Under the pieces are notes generated by a model, which was not told where the DNA came from, did not search any database, and saw only the letters and a list, made by a program, of their open reading frames with translations. Source: Rhynchosporium graminicola (lineage: Eukaryota > Ascomycota > Leotiomycetes > Helotiales > Ploettnerulaceae). From it: a stretch of 64,000 nt of DNA. A program made the translations under genes and the position numbers. The number at the start of each line of letters is the position of its first letter. Position 1 is the first letter of the stretch. Below are positions 13,591-23,777 of this stretch, piece after piece. The DNA lies in the NCBI GenBank assembly GCA_900074885.1, contig FJUW01000048.1, forward strand, positions 1 through 64,000. The letters run 5' to 3'.

Positions 13591-13836
13591 ATCACGTGAT
13601 CCTGGATCACTTATAGCTATAATACTATTATTACTTTAATATAGGTAGATATATAGTACTACTCGCTAGTTTGTACTATAACCGTGTTAGTGCCTTTCCT
13701 CTAATAGTACTAACTCTTTTCTAGTACTAACTCTTTTCTGGTACTAAAACCCGTCTAGTACTTACTACTGGGTAGTACTATCAGTATTCTGGTGCTAGGA
13801 CGGTTTTGGTGCCAAGAACTATGCTAGTTCGTGACA
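13591..13836 (-). repeat. Gypsy-2 5' LTR, conserved part
   Basis: In sense orientation it begins TGTCACGAAC at 13836, the same end as the copy at 40813. Homology between the two copies is clear to about 13591. The inner LTR boundary is uncertain and may lie further left. It contains a direct repeat of about 19 bp (TAGTACTAACTCTTTTCT, near 13716-13755) and an almost palindromic GTGATCCTGGATCAC. Confidence 0.55.
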
Positions 13837-13849
13837 CTATCTTTACTTA

Positions 13850-14274
13850 GTTATTTTTCTACGACCCTGATTATATAACTAACGTTCGACTTATATATTA
13901 CGATTCTCTTAATACTATAATTCTACGCGACTTATATAAGATAATTATTACTAATAATCTATTTATAGCTATATACCGGACCGCCTAAGAGCGATTATAA
14001 GTATAAGATAATAATTTTCGGATCGTTCTTAGCTTATAAATACGACTAGTAATATAGACCGGAGCTAATAAAAGGCGTAAGAATCTTCCGGTTATAAACG
14101 AGATTATAGGAATTATCCTAGATAAGTTTAATAAGGCTAGCTTTCGCGATATTATACTTATAGTCCGAGAACCTTACTATAATAGATTATATTTATATCG
14201 AGTATATATTACGAATCCGATATACTTTCTATTAAGTTATCTATTACTCTTTCCTTATAGAGAGCCTAAGTAGT
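13850..14274 (+). pseudogene. Helitron RepHel, N-terminal segment
   Basis: The frame here reads as the conserved region preceding the Rep domain. It ends in a stretch resembling the family's YPLLFPYGEPGW motif, visible as LLLFPYREPK at about 14245-14270. The non-autonomous LTR element is inserted directly after it, and the reading frame resumes beyond the target duplication at 15948. RIP-type stops are present. Confidence 0.65.
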
Positions 14275-14476
14275 TGTAACGACACAAGACTTAAGGCGGT
14301 ATACAAGCAAGAATAAACAAGTAGGGAGGCTAAGAGCGATCTTATATAGTCTAGTACGAAGGAAACAGAAAGATACAGAGCTCTGAAGGAGTCTGCACCT
14401 TCTATATATATAAGGAGGGTATGCTTAAGGTACCGATACTAGCCCGTATCTGCCACGTATACTATGCGCCGTCATA
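14275..14476 (-). repeat. 3' LTR of the non-autonomous element (202 bp)
   Basis: Plus-strand ends are TGTAACGACA and GCCGTCATA. It pairs with 15746-15947 at equal length, differing mainly by RIP transitions. A TATA-like TATATATATAAGG lies near 14402-14414. Confidence 0.9.
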
Positions 14477-14825
14477 TTACCCCCTTCTAAGATAAAGGCT
14501 CGCCCTCGAGCCTTAAAGAATCGAATAAAGGAAATAAAGTAAGTATAAAACGTAATTAAATATTAAGATAACTTTCCAAATTTCTATTAAACTGAAACTA
14601 TAGATACTAATTTAGTACCGAGATTATCTCTTCTATAGAGGGAAACGTAATCTCCGGTAATTATAATACCGAGTTTTACTAAATAAGCGAGGCTAAGTAA
14701 GTAATTAAAATACTTAAAAGTTATAAAAGAAATAAAAGTCTAAATCGAATTCTAAAGAAGCTAAAAGATTAAGGAGAGTTAGATATTTTCGTTAAGTAGA
14801 TATAGAAAGTATTAAATTAAAAGTT

Positions 14826-15371
14826 CTAGTAGAGGGAGGTCGATTCTACTAAGGGGGATAAATTATACCGGGGTATAAGAGTTATAAGTCGGATTCTAGT
14901 AATTTCCGCTAAAGTAATAAGCTATTTCGTCCTAGCCTAAAAGTAAGGTTTTTCGCTATTAGAGCTACTTTCGGAAGGTTAAAGTCAAGTAAAGGGATAA
15001 AAGTTCTTTTCTAGTAGAAGGAGGTCGATTCTACTAAGGGGGATAAATTATACCGGGGTATAAGAGTTATAAGTCGGATTCTAGTAATTTCCGCTAAAGT
15101 AATAAGCTATTTCGTCCTAGCCTAAAAGTAAGGTTTTTCGCTATTAGAGCTACTTTCGGAAGGTTAAAGTCGAGTAAAGGGATAAAAGTTCTTTTCTAGT
15201 AGAAGGAGGTCGATTCTACTAAGGGGGATAAATTATACCGGGGTATAGGAGTTACGAGTCGGATTCCGGTAATTTCCGCTAGAGTAATAAGCTATTTTAT
15301 CCTAGCCTAAAAGTAAGGTTTTTCGCTATTAGAGCTACTTTCGGAAGGTTAAAGTTAAGTAAGAGGATAAT
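14826..15371. repeat. Three tandem copies of a 185-bp unit
   Basis: The unit starts at 14826, 15011 and 15196 (period exactly 185 bp). Copies 1 and 2 are almost identical and copy 3 has a few transitions and a divergent end. It fills nearly half of the non-autonomous element's interior. No coding potential is seen. Function is unknown. Confidence 0.9.
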
Positions 15372-15729
15372 AAATATTAGAGCTTATAGGGAAGTTTCTA
15401 CCTAAAATTCGTCCGCTATTTTACTTCGTACGTACGAAGGAACGAGTTTCGAAGTATCCGAGAGTAACTTCGTAGTAATACTAGTGCTTCTGAAGCTGAA
15501 TTACGTTCAAATTCCTAGCTATCCGAGAGATCTCTAGAATCTTAGCTCTTTTGAAAACCTAACTATCGAATTCGTAATTAATAGTACTAACTATTTCCGT
15601 ATAATTCCGAAGTATAAAAATCTAAGGTAAGTAGAAATAACTTAGCGAAGAGCTCCCTAATAGTCGAAGTCGTATATCCGAATCGAGTTTTCTAAGTAAG
15701 ATATTATTTAATACTATCCCTAGCGGTCT

Positions 15730-15745
15730 TAATCTTTCTATTTAA
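15730..15745 (-). other. Primer-binding site of the non-autonomous element (self-complementary to its LTR)
   Basis: Read on the minus strand, directly after the 5' LTR come TT and then AAATAGAAAGAT. Its complement, ATCTTTCTATTT, matches the LTR-internal ATCTTTCTGTTT at 11 of 12 positions, and the single difference is a RIP-type transition. This suggests Tf1-like self-priming instead of tRNA priming. Confidence 0.55.
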
Positions 15746-15947
15746 TATAACGATATAAGACTTAAAGCGGTATATAAGTAAGAATAAATAAGTAGAGAGG
15801 CTAAGAGCGATCTTATATAGTCTGGTACGAAGGAAACAGAAAGATATAGAGCTCTGAAGGAGTCTGCACCTTCTATATATACAAGGAGGGTATGCCTAAG
15901 GCACCGATACTGGCCCGTATCTGCCACGTATACTATGCGCCGTCACA
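15746..15947 (-). repeat. 5' LTR of the non-autonomous element (202 bp)
   Basis: Partner of 14275-14476, ending in unaltered CGTCACA at 15947. The site AAACAGAAAGAT (15834-15845 on the plus strand) lies within the transcript leader and pairs with the primer-binding site just outside the LTR. An open frame of 61 codons on the minus strand here is an LTR artefact. Confidence 0.9.
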
Positions 15948-15952
15948 GTAGT

Positions 15953-18900
15953 ATTAGTTTTTATAGATCTATGATCGAGATCGAATTATAAAACGCTTAG
16001 AGTAATAGCTATTTTATAGGTTCTAACTCTTCTGATAAGCCTATTAAACTCTAAACTTTTTCTATACGAACTATATATTTTAATAATACGTTATCGATAT
16101 CTATATCGCTTATTATACTACTTACTTAGAATAGATAAAGAGGTATTAAGATAATATATATACGGATATATATAATAGCCTTACGGATACGCTTATTAGA
16201 GCTAATAGTAACTCTATAGATTATAAGCGTTAGGTTATTCTTCCTTCTTCTTTTATTAGAAGCGATCGTTTTATATAATGATTACTTCAAGATTCTATAG
16301 CTATAATACGCTTTTTCGGACGACTTATACTCTTTATTACTTTTATTACTAACCCGCGATAGCCCGAAATCGTCTATAAGCTTCAGAAAATATAATCCTA
16401 GCTAGTTAATAGGCTCGATATTATCGTACGCGTCTTTCGTTTAAAGATTAAAGAGCTTCTTAATAATATTAAAAAAGGAGCCTTTAGAAAATACTATACC
16501 TATATATATACTATTAAGTATTAAAAGCGTAGTTTACTTTATCTTTATCTTCTTCTTTAGCTCGAGGGTATAAGTAATTATCTAACATTAACTAGAGTCG
16601 ACGAGATTATATCTGCGGAAATTCCGAATAAGGCTATAGACCCTATAGGTAAGTTATAAGAGTTAGTATTAAATAATATGACTTATAGGCCCTATAGTCC
16701 TGACTTTCCGAATACTCCCTATATAGCCCGTAAGCATACCGGCGATCTGTTATAGTATTAGAAACGCTTTCTAAAGGAGTTTTAGCTAACTATAGTTATT
16801 ATAGAAGATAATTACTCTTAATATTATTATTAATAAGATAACTAAATATTTATAGTTTATAAAGATAACTAAGAAGTTACTTTAGATAATAGATAGATAG
16901 TTTTATATAATCCGTATCTTCTTAATCGCTATTAATCGTATATTAACGTCGAAGTTTACAGGTTAGTATAAGCTATTAAGTATATCTATAAGTACGTATA
17001 TAAGAGTATAGACTAAACGACTCTTACGATCTTAAATATAGATAACGAGATCACTTATTATATATAAGCGTAATACGTAAGTCCCTCGGAAGCTTTATAG
17101 CGACTTTTCGAATATCCTACTTATAAGGAATTTCCGCTTATATAATATCTTATAGTCTATTTATAAGGAGATTAAACTATATATTTTAAGCTTAGTTTAT
17201 CTATAGAAGAGATAGCTATAAAGCGAGATATAGCCTATTCTACTCTTATAAGCTTCTTCGAATTTAATACTATAAACCTTACTATTAAGCTATAGCTATA
17301 TTCAGAGTTTCCAGCTTATTACGTCTAGGATTAATCGACTTGTAAATAGCGTTTACGAAAGAGAGGAGGTTATTATATTAGTTATATATATTACTATAGC
17401 TCTATTTCAGAGGAACGTTTCTACTTATAGCTACTTCTAATAATCGTTCGCGAACCGAAATCGTTTAATAAGCTATATAATTTTAAAGGAGTTACTTATA
17501 AGACGTATAAAGCTACTTATATTTCACGTAGTTTAGCTGAAAATAATTAAGAGTAGTTTTAGTGCTTTAATAAAGCGAAGCTATTCACTTTAGTAAGTAG
17601 TTTACGAACGCTTTTTTTAACTAGACTCTATTAATAAGAGATTATAGACTTATTAGCTATCTGGGAGCGATATAAGGAATATTTCTGCGACGATCTCGCT
17701 TATTAGCTATATTAAAAACCCGGCTTTTCTCTCTCTCTTTTAAACCTATATTATAATTACGAACTATAGCTCTTAGCTAAGGGCCTTATAGATTAGTAAT
17801 AGTTATTTTCAAGCGTTAGCTTACCTGCTTACGAGTAAGACTAGGCTTATTATTATACCTCCTAATAGATAATAGATAATCGAATCGAAGATTTCACTAC
17901 TTTAGCGCAAATAATAAAAGCGAACTTTAATAGCGATTAGCTTATAGCTTTTACGAATATTATAACTACGATTATTACCGAATCGGAAATAGCGTACTTT
18001 TACGTCTAGAGCTAAGATAGATCCGATAAAACATATCTATATAATACTCTCTGCTATTATTACTATAGCGAAGAAAAGTCGGTCCTTTATATCGCTTCTA
18101 TAAGTATTACGACCTTATTATTACTAAACAGGCGAATATTATACTCGTAATTCAAGATTCCGATCGATCTTATAGAATAGTCCGTAAGTAGTATTACGAA
18201 GCAGAGCGCGCTTAGTAGTCTCTTATGTTAAGTCGATCTGATTATCTAGGACGAGGTACTAATATAATATAAGTATTATTTTAAGGTAGTTCATTACTTA
18301 TTAGTCGATATATAAGGCTCTACAGATAACGTTCTCTTTAGTAGTATACTTATAATACTTAGTAGAGACTTTACGCAGATACTTCTAGTTATACCGCGAG
18401 GTTCGCGGGCTAATATCGTAACTACTTATATTTAAAAGTTATTTATCTAGCTTCGATTATATCAGATCACTTTATAAATTAATATACGAGTCCGAGAAGA
18501 GGTTCGCGATCCGGAATTCATAGATTAGATTAGTACTTTACCTTACGATCCGCGTTAAGAGCTTCTAGTTATATTTCTAGACTATATTTATTAACTTATT
18601 AGCGTTTCTAGTTTTATTAACTCTATCTACTCGCTAGATCTTCTTAGAGGGGCTACTATAGATATAACTACTTTTATAAGTCGCTACTTTTTATTAACTC
18701 TAAATATAACTATTATAGAACTAAATAGAATAATTCTTAGTCGCTTTCCGGGCTAGTTACGAACCTACTCGGGTATAAATATATATATAATAAATATAGA
18801 TATTACTAAAATAGACCTTTATTAGTTTTTAGCTAAGACTCTTCAAAAAATCGATCTTCTATTACTACTACTATCGCACTTATACCTTAAGCTCAGTTCG

Positions 18901-19385
18901 CTTATTCTTCTTTTATATAACTTTATACTACCGGAAAGCTTTTATAATAGAACGCGATTAGTAGTTACGAGCCTAAGAAAGTACTATATCGAGGCTCGGA
19001 TTCTAAGTAGAGACTTCGACGGATAATTAAGAGTTCTCCCGCGGATTAAATTAACTAGAATAGATAATAAGCTTAGAATTACTCTTTAATAAAAGCAATT
19101 TCCGATCTATTTATATTTCGCTATAACTATTAATAAGTCTTAAGGATAATCGTTTTATATAGTAAAGCTAGACTTATAAACGCTTATATTTACTTATAGT
19201 TAGCTATATATCAATTTATTATAAATATCTAAAGTTAAAAAGTTAAGCGTATTATTACTTATAGAAAATCGACTTCGGACCGCGAACGTTATATTTCCAG
19301 AGATATTACTTAATCTTTATTAATATTAGTTTAGTTAAGAATAATTTATAAGTCTATAGATATACTATATAAGTCTCTTAATCAC
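15953..19385 (+). pseudogene. Helitron RepHel: Rep nuclease and PIF1-like helicase, RIP-degraded
   Basis: At 16330-16371 the frame reads FITFITNPR followed by a stop (former Trp) and PEI, the Helitron_like_N signature. The same frame reaches the HUH motif at 16531-16548, where both His codons are now TAT. Around 18016-18033 lies a Walker A motif (G-R-S-G-K-T, both Gly codons changed to GAT), followed by helicase motifs ending with TINKSQGQSF at about 19130-19160, with the Gln codons turned to stops. Order and spacing match fungal RepHel proteins. Stops at Gln and Trp codons and the mutated HUH and Walker residues make it non-functional. Confidence 0.8.
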
Positions 19386-19399
19386 GAAAAGTTTAATAA

Positions 19400-20720
19400 A
19401 ATCTAAAAGAAATTAAAGATAAAGTAGAACGCGGTTTCTATTTAATATTAACTCCCGTAGGACATTCGTAATAGGATTTTCGGCCCCGAAATTTAACTTA
19501 TACCCCTATAGAGGACCCTTAATAGGATTTATAGCTTAATTAAGCCCTTACTCTCCTTCTCCTTACGCTCTACCTCCTCCTCTAAATCAGCCTCTACGCG
19601 GAGGTTATCCGCAAGCGATTCGTAAAGAATCACCCGGGCCTCTAAAAGCTAGCGGCGAGTATAGCAGGGGCGACAGATACAGCCGGTAGTAGCAGGGAAA
19701 GGATAGTAAGCTACTACAGATTAGTTATAGGCTATAAAGCAGTTCGATTCACGACTTACTATTATTACAAGTACTAAGAGCGACCTAAGCATTTCTATAA
19801 CTATAGGTATAACCCGAGGAAGAGCTAGTAGTAGCGAGGGAGGGAACGACAGGAGCAGTAGAGGCAGCAGAGGCAGTAAGGGCAGTAGAGCTTATAGATC
19901 TATAAATATTAGTATAAGTTATAATTCAGTTCAGAATATAACTTACGGAGCGAGCAATAGCCTCTTATACTACTATAGTAGCAGTTAGCGCAGAAGCTAC
20001 CTAAAAAACTAGCGACTCGAACGCACTCTATCTAAGGGCCGTAGCCTCCTTAGTAGTAGTTATAACCCGGAAGCTTAATACGTCTAGCTATATCCGTTAG
20101 TATCTCTATATCCGAAATGATCTATTATAGAGTATAATTAGTTAGGGAATAATATAGAATAACTTATAGATCTAGATATATCGAGCCTCTAGGTTAAAGG
20201 ACCGACTAGTACTAGAGAAGACCCGACCCGGACGCAAATTAGCAGCGCGGAAAGGGGGGAGGGCGAAGAGCCGTATTATAGCAGTAGTAGCGCGAGCGAG
20301 TAAAAGCAGCCTTACGAGTATTCGTTAGCTGAGTTACGAACCGTTAGATAGCTAAAGCTGACTTATATAGTAAGAGTTAGTAGAGGAGCTATAAGGCCGG
20401 CAGCATAAGATTAGGCTACTAAGGCAGCGGCAGTAGAGGTAGCAGCAGCAGTAGTAGTAGTAGACATCCTACAGTCTATTAGTAATTACTATAGGGCCGT
20501 AGATCGATAGAATCGATATAGTAGATACGTACTTAATAATTATAATATCGCTAAAAAGAAGGTTTATAATTATTACTATAGGAGATACGTACTTATAATA
20601 CTATTACCTTTAGCTTATTTTAAATTCAATTACTATTATTATCTATTAGAATTCATCTTCAATAGTAAGTCTTTATTTAGCAGTTACTATTATCTACTAT
20701 AAGCGACTATTACAGATTAA
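19400..20720 (+). pseudogene. RIP-hit Gln-rich reading frame of unknown identity
   Basis: From about 19620 one plus-strand frame can be followed for roughly a kilobase if TAG and TAA are read as former Gln codons. It has a basic region, then long Gln/Arg-rich runs (near 19850-19885 and 20420-20465). Base composition is higher in G+C than the neighbouring transposons, yet the stops are RIP-type. It follows the Helitron helicase in the same direction. It could be an accessory Helitron ORF, a captured host gene or an unrelated element. I do not recognise a domain. 19400-19540 holds no recognised feature and may contain the Helitron 3' end. Confidence 0.35.
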
Positions 20721-22174
20721 CTATCACCCGTAACGACTACGCGAAGCAAGGTCCCGTGACCCCGGAGCTTACGAAGGGCCGGCACGGAGAAGATCTTGTG
20801 GTTTCTGCTTTACGACTTCAATATATCAGAAGAATAGAGGAAGGAACTAAGAACCCGGGCACACACTTGTGACGTCTGATTACTGTAGGATTAGACAGGA
20901 GCTGATAGAGCCAGATGAGCATGATATAGCTATGGGGGGTCTTTTATGATTAGCTGTCCTACGCATTGATTTGTATAGAATATCACGTTATTTGCCTCTG
21001 AATTAGTGCACTAGCATACTCTAGGAATACTAAAAATCGGTATTATTGCTGCTACCTTAAGTATGAATAATTACTCAAGTTCTTGATGTTAAATTATTCC
21101 GTAGTTTATTCCGAAATTTACAACCCTACCGACGAGCCATCAATGACATATAGTAAGTTTATTGGTACCTGTTGCATCATATGCGTTGCATCCTATAGTG
21201 ACTTGTCCTCCGCAGTATCTTTAGATTAGAATAATTATGTTATTTTTTTCAAGTGTGTACTTACACCCCGTCATCACATGGGAAGACGATCGCTCTTCTA
21301 CCCTGATAGGTACGGCACTAATTATTACTGTATCGTCTGTTGATAAACGTAGCGCTTGCTTGCTTGCTTGCAATGCCAAGGGGCTCCCTTGTCTTGTACG
21401 AAAATTAGGGATCCCTTTTTCAGGTACTAAGTAACATCATCCCGCCCCCCATCCCCGGTATATTTCCTAGCGTGTCATGGCTGGCAATGTGCAGTTCACA
21501 TACAGAAAATCCTTGCAACCCCACTGCTCCACTATGAAGCATTCCGAAGGAATAGTAGAATGACACAGTATAGAACGGATTTGAGCTATTGATACGCCTA
21601 AGGTTTTGCCATCAACTGTCGTTATGTGCGTGAGATTCTACCTCTCGAACTTGTGGTGTTACCCTTGCTAGAGAGACAATGCTCCTGCTTTCCTCTACTG
21701 TGCATATTTCCCCCTATGAGCTTCAGGCAGTGAATTAGAGTTACCCGGGACATAAAAAACAGTGAACTTGACTTGCTTGCTTCTTGAAATATATTTTTTC
21801 TCCCTCTATACACCTGCATAATGCCATACCATCACGTCCTGTGTCTGATAAAAGTACGCTATGCCAGAAAACTGACGCTGTTGCCTATAGGTACCTACTA
21901 GATCTGGATCTGGCGAGTCTACGCTCTCGGTCTGACACTCTGAGATAGCATAGCGCCCGCAGCTTGACCCGCTTCGCTCTTGTGACGGAGCGCTGCCGAT
22001 CTTGGTTCTTGATGCTCACCTACCAACGGCAAACAATTACTCGTGAAAAGCCCTCCTCACTTCGACCGCTTTGATTCAGATGCACACGATGTTACTCCAG
22101 TATACTGTAGCACATCATCATGGGGAATGCTCTTCCGGAGAACGCCCTGATCGCGAAAGTAACCGAAGGAGTGC
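20720..22174. other. RIP-spared unique DNA, no convincing gene
   Basis: Near 20720 the composition changes abruptly: CA and TG dinucleotides become normal and TA excess vanishes. Several frames of 50-65 codons exist (for example 21237-21434 plus, 21622-21819 minus), but none has a recognisable domain, a clear signal peptide or supported introns. A homopolymer-rich stretch lies at 21440-21460. No similarity to any repeat in the window was noticed. Confidence 0.6.
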
Positions 22175-22369
22175 ATGCAAGAATACGCTTACGAATTCAT
22201 TAATTTCAATTCGCAGGACCGATTAAAGGATTGGGAGGCAATAAGGCAACACACGCATTTGGCATCCAGAGATGTGCATGCCGCTCTTGATCGGTTAGCA
22301 AGTAAACTAGAACCTAATACTTCAAGGTATGAGAGGCTATTGTTTACATGTCGGAACCACACGCTGTAA
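22175..22369 (+). CDS. Small hypothetical ORF, 64 aa (doubtful)
   Basis: An uninterrupted frame in RIP-spared DNA encodes a hydrophilic, helical-looking peptide of 64 residues, with Asp, Arg and Leu spread through it (a WEAIRQH stretch near residue 20). There is no signal peptide and no membrane segment. The opposite strand is also open (22189-22398, seven Cys), so base composition alone may explain both. It could be one exon of an unrecognised gene or chance. It lies about 345 bp from the 3' end of the secreted-protein gene, and the two point toward each other. Confidence 0.2.
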   Translation: MQEYAYEFINFNSQDRLKDWEAIRQHTHLASRDVHAALDRLASKLEPNTSRYERLLFTCRNHTL

Positions 22370-22713
22370 GAGATTGAAACAGTGCATTCAAAGCACACAA
22401 GTCTCAGTCCGATTCGCGTGCCCAGAAAGAGGCAATTGAGTCAAGTAGAAACGCGCGAGTAGAGACTCGAAAAAGGAAAGATTTCTTTTATGTGGCATCG
22501 AGCGCTAGCAAGGGGGAAACGTGCTTATTGCGAGTATACTTGTATAAGGTGGCATGAGTGCATAGCTACCTAGTCCAGCGTCGAAAATCTAGGTACAGGA
22601 GCGCCTTGGTTCCTCGTGACGGAGTGAAAGTATCCAAGCCAGTACAACCAAGCCTCTCTTATCAACCTCCGATTTGCTTCATGTGCTCAGTTCAATAGCT
22701 CTCTTGTACACCT

Positions 22714-23089
22714 TCAATTTATCCCCTTCGAGGTGCGAATTTTACCCCATTTTGCAACACGTGCACTGAGAAATGTCAGCTTGTATTGACTATTGCCATG
22801 AGTACCAGGTATATTATTTACTTCAACCGCGTATGGTAAGCCATGTTTTGCGTGTGCCTTGTGATAGAAACAACTATTTGGCTCTTCGGTGCTGGTGCAC
22901 GTTCCATAATAAGCATTAAATAGCGCTGTGCACTCGCTGGCAGATGTCTGTTGAATCGCACGTCAGTCTAAGAAGAGTTTGGGGAGTTTAGATACGTACA
23001 CATTGCAAGGTTCTCTGCGTACAAATTGGGCCGTCAGCTACAGTGAACGGGAGCAAGAAGCTCAAGGTAAAGACGATGGAAGTTCGCAT
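22714..23089 (-). CDS. Candidate small secreted cysteine-containing protein (effector-like), two exons
   Basis: Model: exon 1 23089-23000, exon 2 22947-22714 (stop TGA at 22716-22714), 107 residues. Residues 1-18 form a classical signal peptide: a basic residue at position 2, a hydrophobic core (IVFTLSFLLPFTVA), and likely cleavage after Ala18. The mature part of about 89 residues has Cys at 23, 30, 36, 47 and 56, then a Cys-free basic tail. The Gln codons 25, 29 and 84 and Trp97, prime RIP targets, are intact, unlike every neighbouring reading frame. The intron has GTACGT, a CTGAC branch motif and CAG. A TATA box lies about 90 bp upstream. Unspliced, translation would stop after 33 residues. 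Size, secretion and isolation within RIP-degraded transposons resemble fungal effector genes, which is inference. I recognise no family. The odd number of Cys is unusual. Confidence 0.75.
22948..22999 (-). other. 52-bp spliceosomal intron of the secreted-protein gene
   Basis: On the minus strand it begins GTACGTATC at 22999 and ends TTCAACAG at 22948. The lariat motif CTGAC lies about 14 nt before the acceptor. Length and motifs are typical of ascomycete introns. It falls between codons 30 and 31 (phase 0). Nearby alternative donors (for example the GTATCT four bases downstream) shift the frame to an early stop. Confidence 0.75.
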
Positions 23090-23174
23090 AGTAGTAAGCT
23101 TGTTGAGTAAAAGGCACGAAGTGGAGAGAATCGGGCCGATGGTTTAGAAAAAAGGTGCGGGGTACAGGAGCTGT

Positions 23175-23182
23175 CTTATATA
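23175..23182 (-). promoter_or_regulatory. TATA box of the secreted-protein gene
   Basis: TATATAAG on the minus strand, 86 to 93 bp upstream of the ATG. A pyrimidine-rich leader (TTCTCTCCACTTC and CTCAACAAGC stretches) follows, as in many fungal promoters. Just upstream (23190-23206) is a segment resembling the start of the LTR of the 14275-15947 element. Confidence 0.5.
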
Positions 23183-23206
23183 CTGCAGATGCCACGCTAT
23201 ACTATG

Positions 23207-23777
23207 TAATGTCGCTATTTCATATAAAGAAATGATAGACATGAATCTCTGAGCCCTGTCTAAGTTTACCCTGAGAATGAACTATAATATACTGCATAAT
23301 TTCCGGTTTAATTCCTCGACTGGGGGGCAGTAATATATGTTCATCCCCTCTACCCTGTAGCTAGACAAGATATTGAAGTGTAATTGCGATGGTTTAATTG
23401 GTCGTGTGCAGGAATCCTCTTTCGCAGGATTTTCCTAAAACAGATTACCTAAAACGAGGGCTATTTCGTATCATACCTAGGCAAAATGTTGTACAAAAGC
23501 CGTAAATGGGCCGACGATGCATTTCGCAAAAGCCTTACTTGCTCAGGGAATATGATTTGTAGATGTTGAAATATGATTCCGTCTGTGGCCCCTGACTGCA
23601 TTATGCTATCCGTCGAGCGATCTCAGAAGTGGCTGATTGAGGCTTATGCTATACGCCAGTTTAAACAAGGTCGCAGCTAAATGGCCATAGGCTGAAATTC
23701 TAGTAAATTTCGAGTGCTTCTAGAGAACTACCCCTCCTAATAAGAATTTGTACTAAAGGGGCCGATACTAATGCATT
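23207..23777. other. RIP-spared intergenic DNA
   Basis: Upstream region of the secreted-protein gene. Both strands lack long frames, and no repeat matches were seen apart from the LTR-like segment next to the TATA box. CA and TG dinucleotides are normal. No gene is recognised. Confidence 0.5.

Larger units (their letters stand above)
8410..13836 (-). mobile_element. Gypsy-2 retrotransposon, minus strand, lacking its 3' end
   Basis: A second Ty3/Gypsy family reads right to left: 5' LTR ending at 13836, gag (about 13370-11930), protease, reverse transcriptase, RNase H and integrase. It stops abruptly at 8410 inside the conserved pol C-terminus, where the Gypsy-1 LTR begins. A 3' LTR and any chromodomain are therefore missing. 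RIP density is high but lower than in Gypsy-1, since some CpA survive near the 5' LTR. A partial second copy lies at 38310-40813. Confidence 0.8.
14275..15947 (-). mobile_element. Intact non-autonomous LTR element (LARD-like), 1673 bp
   Basis: Two 202-bp LTRs (14275-14476 and 15746-15947) flank a 1269-bp interior without coding capacity. A perfect 5-bp target duplication GTAGT sits at 14270-14274 and 15948-15952. Orientation is minus: the primer-binding site is left of 15746 and the purine tract (seen as a C/T-rich run) is at 14477-14490. Its LTR termini, primer-binding site and 5' leader (about 15500-15545) match Gypsy-1 (compare 51305-51345), so it probably used Gypsy-1 proteins. It inserted into the Helitron. 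RIP is light, suggesting a relatively recent insertion. Confidence 0.9.
13837..19400 (+). mobile_element. Autonomous-type Helitron, RIP-degraded and split by an LTR element
   Basis: Plus-strand remnants of a RepHel protein run through this segment, interrupted only by the LTR element at 14275-15947. Order: N-terminal helitron-like domain, Rep (HUH) nuclease, PIF1-type helicase. The left end abuts the Gypsy-2 LTR, so the true 5' TC end may be lost. I could not identify the 3' hairpin and CTRR end, so the right boundary is approximate. Helitrons move by rolling-circle transfer. This copy cannot encode a working protein. Confidence 0.8.

Noticed and set aside
14826..15371. CRISPR-like array
   Set aside because: The 185-bp units are contiguous without spacers and lie inside a eukaryotic LTR element.
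21148..21440. Possible second secreted-protein gene on the plus strand, starting at ATGACATATAG and joined by a 39-bp intron
   Set aside because: A frame can be joined through GTATCT...CAAG, but the intron is shorter than usual, lacks a branch motif, and the N-terminus is a poor signal peptide.
21622..21819. 65-codon minus-strand ORF in the spared island
   Set aside because: No domain, signal peptide or intron. The length is expected by chance in DNA of this composition.
22189..22398. 69-codon minus-strand ORF with seven Cys
   Set aside because: It overlaps a plus-strand ORF, and the N-terminus is not a signal peptide. A possible splice acceptor (CTTACAG) has no matching donor I could support.
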